A stretch of 64,000 nt of DNA from Pandoraea fibrosis. Lineage in GTDB: Bacteria; Pseudomonadota; Gammaproteobacteria; Burkholderiales; Burkholderiaceae. Position 1 is the first letter of the stretch, and each line of letters starts with the position of its first letter. A program made the translations under genes and the position numbers. The notes under the pieces were generated by a model that saw only the letters and a list, made by a program, of their open reading frames with translations, did not search any database and was not told the DNA's origin. Where the stretch lies: NCBI RefSeq assembly GCF_000807775.2, contig NZ_CP047385.1, positions 3,720,001 to 3,784,000 of the forward strand, in the 5' to 3' direction. Below are positions 35,681 to 46,426 of the stretch, piece by piece.

Positions 35681-36598
35681 TCAATCACTGACTGAGAGCC
35701 GTTGCCGCCTCGCGGGTGCCTCACGCAGCAGCCATTCGCGCACATCGGCAATTGGCCCCGCGTGTCGCGTGCGGCGCGGGGACACGATGTAAAAGCCCGC
35801 CCCGGTGCGAAGTTCCGTATCGAACAGCCGGATAAGGCGACCTGCCGCGACGTCTGCCACAATGAAGTCCGTGTGCGCGAGCGCGAGCCCTTGCCCCGCG
35901 ACGGCGGCGTCGATCGCGAGCGCCGTCTGATTGAAGCGAACGTTCTTCGCCACGGACATCGGCGCTTGCGGCATCGCAAGTTCGAGGAACTGCGGCCATG
36001 CGTTATGCGCATCGTGCAGCAACGCATGGCCCCGCAGACTGCCCGTCTCGCCGGGATGCCCCAACGCCGCAATCGTTTGCGGCGACGCTACCGCCACCTG
36101 CACTTCCTCAAAGAGCAGGTCGACGGCAAGGCCGCTGCCGAAAGGCGGCTTGCCGTAGCGCACCGCGAGATCGACGGCGTCTGCCTGGAAATGCGAAAGC
36201 CGGTCGGTCGCAAGAATGCGCAGATCGATATCCGGATGGGTCTCGAGAAATGCGGGGAGTCGTGGAATCAACCACTTCGAAGCCAACGTCGGTGTAACGC
36301 TGATCGTCAGGCGCAGCGGCGCCGGGCGCAGCGCTTGCGTGGCCTCGGCTAGCATTTCGAAGGCACGCCTCACACCGCCGGCGTATCGCCGCCCGTTCTC
36401 GGTCAGCGTCAGCGCGCGCGGGTGTCGCTCGAAGAGCTTCATGTCCAACGCCGCCTCCAGTCCGCGAATCTGCTGCGCGACCGCCCCCTGCGTCACCCCG
36501 AGTTCTTCAGCCGCCAGGCGGAAGTTGAGATGCCGGCTCGCGGCCTCGAAGGCACGCAGGGCGTTAAGCGACGGCAAGCGGCCGATGGCGTCAGTCAT
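35681..36598 (-). CDS. LysR-family regulator, GcvA-like
   Basis: A 305-residue regulator of the GcvA/AmpR-like group: LPSLNALRAFEAASRHLNFRLAAEELGVTQ-type N-terminus (residues 8-37) with winged helix, and the GcvA-type effector domain (LRLTISVTPTLASKWLIPRL). It is divergent from the SDR gene across 135 bases and probably controls it. A short repeat GTAG-N5-CTAC lies just upstream of its start codon. It converges on the MFS gene with 81 bases between stops. Confidence 0.9.
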   Translation of the reverse strand: MTDAIGRLPSLNALRAFEAASRHLNFRLAAEELGVTQGAVAQQIRGLEAALDMKLFERHPRALTLTENGRRYAGGVRRAFEMLAEATQALRPAPLRLTISVTPTLASKWLIPRLPAFLETHPDIDLRILATDRLSHFQADAVDLAVRYGKPPFGSGLAVDLLFEEVQVAVASPQTIAALGHPGETGSLRGHALLHDAHNAWPQFLELAMPQAPMSVAKNVRFNQTALAIDAAVAGQGLALAHTDFIVADVAAGRLIRLFDTELRTGAGFYIVSPRRTRHAGPIADVREWLLREAPARRQRLSVSD

Positions 36599-36733
36599 GG
36601 TGTAGTTTTTCTACTGGATGATGTGCCGAAATCTGGTTCGTCGAGCGTTCGCGGCAATGTTACGCTGTCGTATGTGAATCATGAGGGCTGACCGCCACCG
36701 GGGCGTATGTCGGCGTAATCGGAGGATATCAGC

Positions 36734-37438
36734 ATGACAGTAGAAAAAGTGGCGTTGATTACGGCTGGCGGTAGCGGCATGGGGGCGGCGGCGGCGCGGC
36801 GTCTCGCGGCGGACGGCTTCAAGGTCGGCATCCTCTCGTCGTCGGGCAAGGGCGAAGCCTTGGCCACCGAGTTGGGTGGCGTGGGGGTGACGGGATCGAA
36901 CCAGTCGAACAACGCCCTGAGCACGCTGGTCGAATTGGCGGTCGAGCGCTGGGGTCGCGTCGATGTGCTCGTGAACAGCGCCGGTCACGGCCCGCGCGCC
37001 CCAATTCTGGACATTAGCGACGAGGACTGGCATCGCGGTATGGACACGTATCTGATGAACGTGATCCGCCCTACCCGATTGGTGACGCCGATCATGCAGA
37101 AGCAAGGGTCTGGCGCGATCATCAATATTTCGACGGCGTGGGCGTTCGAGCCGAGCGACATGTTTCCGACGTCTGCCGTGTTTCGCGCCGGGCTGGCGTC
37201 GTTCACCAAGTTGTTTGCCGACAAGTATGCGAAGGACAACGTGCGGATGAACAACGTCTTGCCTGGGTGGATCGATAGCCTGCCTCAGCAGGAAACGCGA
37301 CGCGAAAGCGTGCCGATGCAACGCTATGGCAAAGCGGAAGAAATCGCGGCGACCGTGGCGTTCCTCGCGTCGGAAGGCGGTGGATACATCACCGGCCAGA
37401 ACATTCGCGTCGATGGTGGGCTGACACGCTCGGTCTGA
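36734..37438 (+). CDS. SDR-family protein with altered active site
   Basis: A 234-residue short-chain dehydrogenase/reductase fold. The nucleotide-binding loop is TAGGSGMG (residues 10-17), NSAG is at 81-84, and the C-terminal YITGQNIRVDGGLTRS is typical. The catalytic Tyr-X3-Lys is missing: after Ser133 the expected region reads FPTSAVFRAG, putting Thr146 and Phe150 in place of Tyr and Lys. Similar divergent SDR proteins exist, so this is not a sequencing error. It may be a binding protein or use another mechanism. The start has a GGAGGAT site. Confidence 0.88.
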   Translation: MTVEKVALITAGGSGMGAAAARRLAADGFKVGILSSSGKGEALATELGGVGVTGSNQSNNALSTLVELAVERWGRVDVLVNSAGHGPRAPILDISDEDWHRGMDTYLMNVIRPTRLVTPIMQKQGSGAIINISTAWAFEPSDMFPTSAVFRAGLASFTKLFADKYAKDNVRMNNVLPGWIDSLPQQETRRESVPMQRYGKAEEIAATVAFLASEGGGYITGQNIRVDGGLTRSV

Positions 37439-37451
37439 GACAGGTTGCACA

Positions 37452-37478
37452 CCCTGGCGCGTTGCTGCCGCGCCAGGG
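37452..37478. terminator. Hairpin between the SDR and RidA-like genes
   Basis: CCCTGGCGCG-N7-CGCGCCAGGG is a perfect 10-base stem between convergent genes. No T run follows on either strand. Confidence 0.6.
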
Positions 37479-37484
37479 CTCGCC

Positions 37485-37943
37485 TCACATTTGCGCTGAC
37501 TTGGACGCCATGCACTCGACTTCGACGCGCGCATCGAAGGCCATGCCGTTCACACCGAACGCACTTCTGGCCGGATACTTGCCCGCCGTGAAGTACGTCT
37601 TGTAAATATCGTTGAAGGCCGGCCACTCCTTCATGTCGGCCAGAAATACGGTGCACTTGACGACGTTGTTCATCGCGTAACCGTTCGCTTCAAGCACCGT
37701 CTTGATGTTGTTCATCATCTGATGCGACTCGGCCTCGATGCCTCCCGGGGCGAGCTTTTGCGTGGCCGGCACAATGCCGAGCTGCCCCGACAGATAGAGC
37801 GTGTCGCCGACCTTAACGGCTTCGGTGAAAGGGAACGAGCCTTTCATGACCTTGCCCGAATCCAGATACTGCGGCTCGGCAGCGATTGCCGAAACGGCGA
37901 CCGTAGCAAGCGCGGCGGCAATCAATGTGCGGACTTTCTTCAT
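37485..37943 (-). CDS. Exported RidA/YjgF-family protein
   Basis: A 152-residue RidA-family protein with a clear signal peptide (MKKVRTLIAAALATVAVSAIAA), which is unusual since classical RidA, the enamine/imine deaminase, is cytoplasmic. The core has LYLSGQLGIVP, the NNVVKCTVFLADM segment and the PARSAF motif with the Arg that holds the carboxylate of the substrate, ending in VEVECMA. The ATG at 37943 has a GAGG site. It is probably periplasmic; the substrate is unknown. It converges on the SDR gene. Confidence 0.88.
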   Translation of the reverse strand: MKKVRTLIAAALATVAVSAIAAEPQYLDSGKVMKGSFPFTEAVKVGDTLYLSGQLGIVPATQKLAPGGIEAESHQMMNNIKTVLEANGYAMNNVVKCTVFLADMKEWPAFNDIYKTYFTAGKYPARSAFGVNGMAFDARVEVECMASKSAQM

Positions 37944-38412
37944 GGCTTTCCTCAACAATTTCCAATAATCAAAACACCTGAAGGTGCTGTGGCTCATAAG
38001 CGGACGCCACTGAATCACCGCACTTCCCGAACATCGGAATGGCACGTCGTTCACATGCGTTCACGCCATCGCCGAAATTCGGAGACGACATGGTTTTGAG
38101 TCCAAACGATTGTCGTTAAGTCGATGACGCGTGGCGGCGTCCGCTCGCGCGATGTTGAAAATCGCGGAGCTTCCTCGCGGTGGATTTGATGATAGAGGCC
38201 GACCTGCTATCGGTAAATTGATAACGTGCCGAGTCAAAGCCTTTGGGAACAATAGCGCGCAGATGCGCATGAAATCCCCCTAGATGCCGCGTATCGAGAA
38301 CGAAAATCCCGATGCCCGCCATCAAATTCTGTGTCGTCGCCACGACAACAGAACGGATGGTTCTGCATCGTCAATCTAGTCCGTTCGGTGCCGCGATGGG
38401 AGGGGGCTTGAT
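37944..38412. other. Intergenic stretch, lower GC, no recognised gene
   Basis: A 469-base gap between the RidA-like gene and the SGNH hydrolase gene, more AT-rich in parts than its surroundings. A 75-codon frame at 38116-38343 on the minus strand is open but resembles no family I know. It could be a gene remnant or just spacer with the RidA-like promoter. Confidence 0.45.
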
Positions 38413-39750
38413 TCAGCGCTTCTGTGATGGCGTGTGGCCAATGCCCGGAAGCAAGACATCGAGGTCGACGGTTTCGGCCATCGCACGGTTGCCTTCGTCG
38501 CCCGGGTGCAAATGATCCCCCGAATCGAACAGCGCGCTGAAGCGGGCCGGATATGAGGGATCGCGCAGCGCGGCGTCGAAATCGATGACGGCATCGAATG
38601 CGCCGCTGTGCCGGATCCACTCGTTCACTTCCCGACGCAATGCGTCCCGGTCGGGTTGGTAATAGTTATCAAGCGGCGTGTCGGGCAACGCCCCTTCAAA
38701 CGGTGTTAGCGTTGCACCGATCACCCGGAGGCCGTGACTGTGCGCCTGCTCGATCAGTTGACGATAGCCTGCCACCAGCGATGCCAGCATCGGCCGTGGT
38801 CGGGTTGGCTCGAAGGCCGTCCCGGGCCAGGCGATGTCGTTGATTCCCAGCATCACGATGACGCTGTGCACGCCGGGTTGCGAGAGCACATCGCGGTCGA
38901 GCCGTGCCACCGCATTCACGCCCATGCCGTCCGATACCAGGCGAGCGCCGGAGATGCCTGCATTGATGACGCCGACGCCGTGCGACGCCAGTCGAGCCGC
39001 GAGAAAATCGGGCCATCGACTGTCCTTGTCCAGGCTTGCCGTCGCGCCATCCGTAATGGAGTCGCCGATGACCGCAACCGTGCGTGCGGCTGCGGTGGCT
39101 TCGACAAGAATGCCGGATAGCAACAGACGCGCCGTGGTGCTTTGCGCTTGTGTCTGCCCTTCTCCCTCCCCTTGCCCCTCCTCTTGCACTTCCGATGCGT
39201 TCAGCTTCGTCTTAGCCGTCTGGTCACCGGCAACGATCCATCCTGTCTGCCGGCCATCCCAGTGAAAGGTCGTCATCGGCGTTGCGTCCGGCAAATACAG
39301 ACTTACGGCCACCTGCCCAAGCGGCGGCACGGCTAGCGCAACGGGGTCACTCACCAGCGAAGCGCCGGGAAGAATCGTGCCACTGGCCTGCCCGCCAAAC
39401 GTGACGGCATGCAGGCTGCCTGCGACGAGTGCCCCATTCGCTGCCGGTAGCGCAACCGTGGCCTTGCCCACGGTGACCGGCTGCGTGCCATAAGCATTGG
39501 ACAGCACGATGCGCACCCGCGCACCACCCAGACTGATGCGCGCCGTCTGACGCACAGTCTGGTCGTGCAAACTCGCTGGAATATTGGTGGGAAACAGAAA
39601 ATCCTTGTGCCATACCGGCTGCGGACTCGCCGTCCAGGTGGAGACCCAGGCGGGGTCCATAGCGGCAGCATCCCCGGCAGGGGCCGCTGTAGCGGCCGTG
39701 AGCGCTAACGCCAACACTGCGCAGGTCGACGATTTGGAAACGTTATTCAT
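38413..39750 (-). CDS. Exported SGNH/GDSL-family hydrolase
   Basis: A 445-residue exported esterase or lipase-like hydrolase. The signal peptide ends near residue 30. An N-terminal beta domain (about 31-215) is followed by the SGNH domain: nucleophile Ser231 in VIGDSITDG, block II NAGISG, block III GIND (Asn304) and catalytic Asp412/His415 in DHLHPG. A low-complexity Glu/Gly/Gln insert lies at residues 188-203 between the domains. Such proteins often remove acyl groups from sugars. It is divergent from a LysR gene, with shared GAATTC-containing repeats between them. Confidence 0.9.
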   Translation of the reverse strand: MNNVSKSSTCAVLALALTAATAAPAGDAAAMDPAWVSTWTASPQPVWHKDFLFPTNIPASLHDQTVRQTARISLGGARVRIVLSNAYGTQPVTVGKATVALPAANGALVAGSLHAVTFGGQASGTILPGASLVSDPVALAVPPLGQVAVSLYLPDATPMTTFHWDGRQTGWIVAGDQTAKTKLNASEVQEEGQGEGEGQTQAQSTTARLLLSGILVEATAAARTVAVIGDSITDGATASLDKDSRWPDFLAARLASHGVGVINAGISGARLVSDGMGVNAVARLDRDVLSQPGVHSVIVMLGINDIAWPGTAFEPTRPRPMLASLVAGYRQLIEQAHSHGLRVIGATLTPFEGALPDTPLDNYYQPDRDALRREVNEWIRHSGAFDAVIDFDAALRDPSYPARFSALFDSGDHLHPGDEGNRAMAETVDLDVLLPGIGHTPSQKR

Positions 39751-39753
39751 TTT

Positions 39754-39849
39754 GGTGAATTCAATGACTTAAGTGGTCTTAATAATGAATTCAACATCAC
39801 ATATGGAATAGACTGTCACCAGTCAAAATATTCGTGACTTGAATTCACC
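39754..39849. promoter_or_regulatory. Repeated GAATTC operators between the SGNH hydrolase and LysR genes
   Basis: GGTGAATTCAATGAC (39754-39768) and its near inverse GTGACTTGAATTCACC (39834-39849) flank the gap, and a third TGAATTCA lies at 39786-39793. The ends overlap the two start regions, so binding could loop or block both promoters. Confidence 0.7.
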
Positions 39850-39861
39850 AAGGAGGCCGGC

Positions 39862-40788
39862 ATGGCTCGTCTCGAGGTCAATCGATCTGGGGAACTGGAG
39901 GTGTTCGTGCGTGTGATCAAGCTGGGCGGCTTTGCTGCCGCGGCGCGCACGTTCGGCATGACGCCTTCGGCCGTCAGCAAGCTGGTCGGACGCCTCGAAC
40001 AGCGTCTGGGGACGCGGCTGATCAACCGATCCACCCGGCAGCTTCAACTCACGCCGGAAGGCGCTGCGTTCTACGAGCGTGGCATGCGCGTGCTGGCCGA
40101 TCTGGACGAGGCGGAGCGCTGCGCCAGTGCCAATGTCACGCCTCGCGGCAGGCTGCGGGTGAACGCCAATGTGCCATTCGGGCACCACTTCCTGTTGCCG
40201 CTCGTACCTGAGTTTCTGGAGCGCTATCCCGACGTGACGCTGGATATCGTGCTGACCGACGAGGTCATCGACATTCTGGAACAGCGTACCGACGTCGCTG
40301 TGCGAGCGGGTCCGCTCAAAAGCTCCAGTCTCGTAGCACGAAAGCTGGGCCAGACACGCATGGTCATCGTTGGCGCCCCCGGGTATCTGAGCCGTCACGG
40401 CACACCATCGACACCAGACGACCTGATGCGGCACAACCTCATCGGAGCGAATTACGTGCGCGCTCAGTCTGGCTGGCCGCTGCGGCTTGGCGAGCGCGGC
40501 GACACGGAATTCGTGTTTCCGGTCGTTGGCAACACACAGGCGAGCGATGGCGAAGCCCTGCATCGTCTGGCGCTTGCCGGGCTAGGCCTCGCACGCCTGG
40601 CTGCGTTTCAGGTTCGTGAGGATGTTGCGGCGGGACGTCTGCTGCCGGTGCTCGAGGCCTTCGATCCGGGAGAGGTGGAAGAGGTCCACGCGGTCTTCGT
40701 GGGACAAGGCGGCTACCTGCCTTTGCGCGTGCGGGCCTTTCTGGATTTCCTCGCAGCGCGCGTCAAGATCAGCGAGCACTACCTCTGA
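39862..40788 (+). CDS. LysR-family regulator, divergent from the SGNH hydrolase
   Basis: A 308-residue regulator with the winged helix GGFAAAARTFGMTPSAVSKLVGRLEQRLG and an effector domain starting GRLRVNANVPFGHHFLLPLVPEF, of the CrgA-like group. The start has a strong AGGAGG site nine bases upstream. It is divergent from the SGNH hydrolase gene over 111 bases that carry three GAATTC repeats, so it probably controls that hydrolase and itself. Confidence 0.9.
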   Translation: MARLEVNRSGELEVFVRVIKLGGFAAAARTFGMTPSAVSKLVGRLEQRLGTRLINRSTRQLQLTPEGAAFYERGMRVLADLDEAERCASANVTPRGRLRVNANVPFGHHFLLPLVPEFLERYPDVTLDIVLTDEVIDILEQRTDVAVRAGPLKSSSLVARKLGQTRMVIVGAPGYLSRHGTPSTPDDLMRHNLIGANYVRAQSGWPLRLGERGDTEFVFPVVGNTQASDGEALHRLALAGLGLARLAAFQVREDVAAGRLLPVLEAFDPGEVEEVHAVFVGQGGYLPLRVRAFLDFLAARVKISEHYL

Positions 40789-41073
40789 ACGATTTGACGA
40801 AGGGGCAACGGACTGATGCGGGATGCCAACGGTCGGGACTGACACTGGCATCTCGGGACAAGGAAAATCGCGATAGCTGTCGAACCGTTGACGCATCTAG
40901 CCACTGAGCGCGACTAAGCGTTGGACTCGCTTTAAGGAATCGCCTGACGCCTCATGGCGGAAGGTGAAGGTAACGGCACCGGTAGGCGGCACCGTTACGT
41001 ACATCACGTCACGACCGGAGGCCTTGTCAGTCAATTACCAAGGCCGAAGGGCGCGCGTCGGAAAGATCCGATT

Positions 41074-42657
41074 TCACTCCCACTCGATCGTCGCCGGCGG
41101 CTTACCCGAGATGTCGTAAACCACCCGGTTCAGACCGCGAACCTCGTTGATGATGCGGTTCGAGACCTTGCCGAGCAGGTCATGCGGCAGATGTGCCCAA
41201 TGCGCGGTCATGAAGTCTTGCGTCTGCACGGCACGCAGTGCCACGACCCACTCATACGTGCGGCCATCGCCCATGACGCCCACGCTCTTGACCGGCAGGA
41301 ACACCGCAAAAGCCTGGCTCGTCAGTTCGTACCACGTCTTGCCGCTGTTCGGCTCGACGGTGTTGCGCAGCTCTTCGATGAAGATGGCATCGGCGCGACG
41401 CAGCAGATCGGCGTAATCGCGCTTCACTTCACCCAGAATCCGCACACCCAGCCCCGGGCCCGGGAACGGATGGCGATAGACCATGTCATGCGGCAGACCC
41501 AGCGCCACACCCAGCTCGCGCACTTCATCCTTGAACAGATCACGCAGCGGCTCAAGCAGCTTCAGACCCAACGTCTCCGGCAGACCGCCCACATTGTGGT
41601 GGCTCTTGATCGTCGTCGCCTTCTTCGTCTTCGCACCGCCCGACTCGATCACGTCCGGATAGATCGTGCCCTGTGCCAGCCATTTCGCATTCTTCAGCTT
41701 CTTCGCTTCGGCCTGGAAGACTTCGACGAACTCGCGGCCGATGATCTTGCGCTTCTGTTCCGGATCGGTCACGCCCTTCAGATGGCCCATGAACTGATCC
41801 GCAGCATCGACATGCACGACTTTCGCATGCAGACGCCCCTGGAACATCTCCATCACCATCTGACCTTCGTTCAGACGCAGCAGACCGTGATCGACGAACA
41901 CACACGTCAGTTGGTCGCCGATCGCGCGATGAATCAGCGCCGCGGCGACGCTCGAATCTACCCCGCCCGACAGGCCCAGAATCACTTCCTCGTCACCCAC
42001 CTGCTCGCGGATCGCCTTGACGGCTTCCTCGATGTGATCGCGCATGATCCAGTCCGGCTTGGCACCGGCAATCTGCAGCACGAAACGCTCAAGCAACTCG
42101 CGGCCCTTCACCGTGTGCGTGACTTCCGGGTGGAACTGCACCGCGTAGTAGTTACGCTTCACATCGGCCATCCCGGCAATCGGGCAGCTCGGCGTCGACG
42201 CCATCAGCACGAAGCCCGGCGGCAATTGCGTGACCTTGTCGCCGTGGCTCATCCACACCTTGAGCATGCCGTGGCCTTCCGGCGTGCGGAAGTCCTCAAG
42301 CCCCTCGAGCAATGGCGTATGCGCATGCGCACGCACTTCGGCATAACCGAACTCGCGGTGGTTGCTCGCCTCGACCTGACCGCCCAACTGCACCGTCATC
42401 GCGAACATGCCGTAGCAAATGCCCAGCACCGGCACGCCCAGATCCCAGACCGCCTGCGGCGCACGCAGATCCTGATCCTCATAGGTGCTCGCGTGGCTAC
42501 CCGAGAGAATGATGGCCTTCGGATTGAATTCGCGAATGAATTCGTCCGAAACGTCATTCGGGTGGATCTCGCAGTAGACGTGCGCTTCGCGAACGCGGCG
42601 TCCGATGAGCTGGGTGACTTGCGAGCCGAAGTCAAGAATGAGGATTTTGTCGTGCAT
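41074..42657 (-). CDS. guaA: GMP synthase (glutamine-hydrolysing)
   Basis: A 527-residue enzyme that makes GMP from XMP, glutamine and ATP. The N-terminal glutaminase domain has Cys81 (GICYGM) and His176/Glu178 (QFHPEVTH); the ATP pyrophosphatase P-loop is SGGVDSS (residues 230-236); the C-terminal dimerisation domain ends in KPPATIEWE. The ATG at 42657 ([13 protein letters not shown]) is the conserved start; the open frame upstream belongs to the preceding gene region. It overlaps the upstream membrane-protein gene by 26 bases. No clear terminator is seen in the 285 bases downstream. Confidence 0.98.
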   Translation of the reverse strand: MHDKILILDFGSQVTQLIGRRVREAHVYCEIHPNDVSDEFIREFNPKAIILSGSHASTYEDQDLRAPQAVWDLGVPVLGICYGMFAMTVQLGGQVEASNHREFGYAEVRAHAHTPLLEGLEDFRTPEGHGMLKVWMSHGDKVTQLPPGFVLMASTPSCPIAGMADVKRNYYAVQFHPEVTHTVKGRELLERFVLQIAGAKPDWIMRDHIEEAVKAIREQVGDEEVILGLSGGVDSSVAAALIHRAIGDQLTCVFVDHGLLRLNEGQMVMEMFQGRLHAKVVHVDAADQFMGHLKGVTDPEQKRKIIGREFVEVFQAEAKKLKNAKWLAQGTIYPDVIESGGAKTKKATTIKSHHNVGGLPETLGLKLLEPLRDLFKDEVRELGVALGLPHDMVYRHPFPGPGLGVRILGEVKRDYADLLRRADAIFIEELRNTVEPNSGKTWYELTSQAFAVFLPVKSVGVMGDGRTYEWVVALRAVQTQDFMTAHWAHLPHDLLGKVSNRIINEVRGLNRVVYDISGKPPATIEWE

Positions 42658-43324
42658 CGTGAGGTACGGAAGAGGTGGATTCGTTGGACGTCGGCGCCGT
42701 GGCGGAAGGCACGGGCGTGACAATGCCGGTGGCGCCCACAGGCGCGACCGGCGTAGTGTTGACGGAAGTGGCGCCGCCGCCAGGCGTCGCCATGCGCGGC
42801 TCTGCGCGCGTGCCACGGGCTTCGTCGATAGCCCGGGCATCGGAATCATCAGACGGTGCGTCGCGCCGGGTGTCGCTCACGACACCACCACGCACACGTC
42901 CGCCCGTCTGCTGGGCCGCCTGCACGCGCTCTTTCGTGCGCACGCTCGACGCCAGCTTGACGAGAATGGCGCCCACCACCAACAGGACGGCACCCAACGC
43001 CGGCATCAACAACTTGCCGCCGCCCGTGACCGCCAGTTGGCCGGAGATCAGCCAGCCCAGCACAAACGCACCGATGACCCAGTTGATATGCCCCGTCACT
43101 TTCGCGACGGTCGCCGTCAACTGGCCATTCACGGTGGCGTGCCATTGCAACCAGGCCACGCCGATGAAGGCCACACCAAGCGCTTGCGCGTAGAGCACAG
43201 GCGATGGCGCGGGCACCTCAATGGCCGCATACAGCGATGACCAGAACGACGCGATCAGCAGCACACCAAGTGCCAGATTCAGCGCCGCATCGAGGAACAG
43301 TACCGTACGCAACATGGCCTTCAT
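42632..43324 (-). CDS. Small membrane protein encoded between guaB and guaA
   Basis: A 230-residue protein of unknown function. The first 125 residues have four hydrophobic segments; the rest is a hydrophilic Pro/Thr/Ser/Ala-rich tail without repeats. The ATG at 43324 lies 6 bases after the guaB stop, and its end overlaps guaA by 26 bases, so it is part of the guaB-X-guaA unit. Related membrane proteins occur in this position in Burkholderiales. A link to purine synthesis is suggested by the coupling only. Confidence 0.78.
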   Translation of the reverse strand: MKAMLRTVLFLDAALNLALGVLLIASFWSSLYAAIEVPAPSPVLYAQALGVAFIGVAWLQWHATVNGQLTATVAKVTGHINWVIGAFVLGWLISGQLAVTGGGKLLMPALGAVLLVVGAILVKLASSVRTKERVQAAQQTGGRVRGGVVSDTRRDAPSDDSDARAIDEARGTRAEPRMATPGGGATSVNTTPVAPVGATGIVTPVPSATAPTSNESTSSVPHDARQNPHS

Positions 43325-43330
43325 GGGCAA

Positions 43331-44818
<1,488 letters not shown>

Positions 44819-45075
44819 TTATACAGAAATCGCGAGTTGCATGGAACGTCCGCCCCACATGTCAAGGGGCTTTTTCCCCGAGAGACGACTCGGTTTCACA
44901 CCCGCTCTATTTGCGTCGGCCGCCCGCCCTGCCGAATGCCGGATTTCACAATAGGCAGGCATCGGGCCCATGCTATTCTTGCGCCCTTCCTGCACCGCCC
45001 TGACCGGCACAATCGGCGCACTGGACGGCACGGAACACCGACATCTCGACATCACGAACCACGGGCACGAATTTC

Positions 45076-46005
45076 ATGGGGCAAGGCATTTCTTTCGGAT
45101 TGGCAGCGGGCGCGCTGTGGGGACTGGTCTTTCTGGCCCCCCGCCTGTTGCCCGGCTTCTCGCCACTGGAACTGTCGGCCGCCCGTTACGTGCTTTACGG
45201 CCTGGTGTCCGCGATGCTGCTCGCGCCGCTCTGGGCACGCCTGCGGCATACCGTCACGGGGCATGACTGGCGGGCGCTGTTTCGCCTCAGCCTGGTCGGC
45301 AATCTGATTTATTACCTGTTTCTTGCCGGCGCAGTGCAGATGGCTGGTATCGCCCCGGCGTCGCTGATCGTGGGCGTGCTGCCCGTCACGGTCACGCTGG
45401 TCGGCAGTCGCGATCACGGGGCTATCCCCCTGTCCCGGCTGGCAGGCCCGTTGGCGCTGGTTGCGGCGGGTATCGTCTGCATCAACGTCGACGTCTTTGC
45501 CCATGCCTCGGCAAGCGGCGGCGACTGGCGGTTGACGCTCGCGGGCATTGCCTGCGCGGTCGGCGCGCTCGTTAGCTGGACGTGGTATGCGGTGGCCAAT
45601 GCCCGTTATCTGGCGCGATTCGGGCATTTCACGAGTCAGGAGTGGTCGTTGCTGACGGGCGTCGCCACGGGCGTTCTGGCGCTTGCGTTGGCGATTCCTG
45701 CCGTATGGCTGCCACACCCGGTAGCGGCCGACGTGCCTCGCGACTGGCAGATGTTCCTGATCGTAAATATCGCCGTGGCGATTGGCGCATCGACGATCGG
45801 CAATGCCTTCTGGAATGCGGCGAGCCGGCGGCTGCCGCTGACCCTGTCGGGCCAGATGATCGTGTTTGAAACGCTGTTCGCGCTGGTCTACGGCTTCCTG
45901 TACGAACAGCGCGTGCCGCGCCTGCTGGAACTCGCCGCCATTGTGTTGCTGCTCGCCGGCGTCAGCGCATCGGTACGGTTGCATTCTCGGGGATCGACGC
46001 ACTGA
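45076..46005 (+). CDS. EamA-family (DMT) transporter
   Basis: A 309-residue membrane protein with ten hydrophobic segments in two EamA repeats. The first begins GLAAGALWGLVFLAPRLLPGFSPLELSAARY-like sequence (residues 8-38), and the second includes TIGNAFWNAASRRLPLTLSGQM. The family exports amino acids or metabolites; the substrate here is unknown. It is divergent from guaB and convergent with rnfH, with no operon partner. Confidence 0.88.
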   Translation: MGQGISFGLAAGALWGLVFLAPRLLPGFSPLELSAARYVLYGLVSAMLLAPLWARLRHTVTGHDWRALFRLSLVGNLIYYLFLAGAVQMAGIAPASLIVGVLPVTVTLVGSRDHGAIPLSRLAGPLALVAAGIVCINVDVFAHASASGGDWRLTLAGIACAVGALVSWTWYAVANARYLARFGHFTSQEWSLLTGVATGVLALALAIPAVWLPHPVAADVPRDWQMFLIVNIAVAIGASTIGNAFWNAASRRLPLTLSGQMIVFETLFALVYGFLYEQRVPRLLELAAIVLLLAGVSASVRLHSRGSTH

Positions 46006-46090
46006 CGCGCGCCTGCGAACCGCAGGGAGACGTCCTCGCTTTGCCCACGTCCTGGCGGCGCAAGCCCGACGCGCTGCCCCCCACAGGCGC

Positions 46091-46426
46091 TTAGCTACCG
46101 CGACGGCTCCCCAGCCATTTCTGCCCTTCCCGGCTTCCTTCGTTGCGGACCTTTTCTACGCGTCGCTGACGTGCCAGCTTGGGATCGGCATTGAGCCCGC
46201 GATAGATTTCGATGCGATCACCCGGCTCCACTGCGGCATCGAGCGTTCGCACTTTGCCGAAGACACCCGCTTTCATGCGTGCAAGATCGAGCTCCGGGAA
46301 ACGTTGCAGCACGCCACTGCGCTCAATCGCATCGCGCATCGTCGCACCGGCCGGCAACGTCAATGGGATAATCGTCTGCTGTGCAGGCAGCGCGTAGCAG
46401 ACTTCGACGCTCAGCTCATTTGACAT
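46091..46426 (-). CDS. rnfH: RnfH-family protein
   Basis: A 111-residue protein of the RnfH (UPF0125) family with a ubiquitin-like beta-grasp fold. Features are SVEVCYALPAQQ at the start, GVFGKVRTLDAAVEPGDR and EIYRGLNADPKLARQRR, which is diagnostic. The ATG at 46426 overlaps the ratA stop by 11 bases, so the pair is translationally coupled, as in many Gram-negative bacteria. Its role is unclear despite the name. The C-terminus is basic and slightly longer than usual. Confidence 0.93.
   Translation of the reverse strand: MSNELSVEVCYALPAQQTIIPLTLPAGATMRDAIERSGVLQRFPELDLARMKAGVFGKVRTLDAAVEPGDRIEIYRGLNADPKLARQRRVEKVRNEGSREGQKWLGSRRGS

Noticed and set aside
40971..40998. Possible guaA terminator
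   Set aside because: The stem is only 7 perfect bases with a loose interior and has no T run on either strand.
40954..42720. A 588-codon plus-strand open frame over guaA
   Set aside because: It is antisense to guaA, rich in Arg, His and Gln, and resembles no family. Such shadow frames are common in GC-rich DNA.
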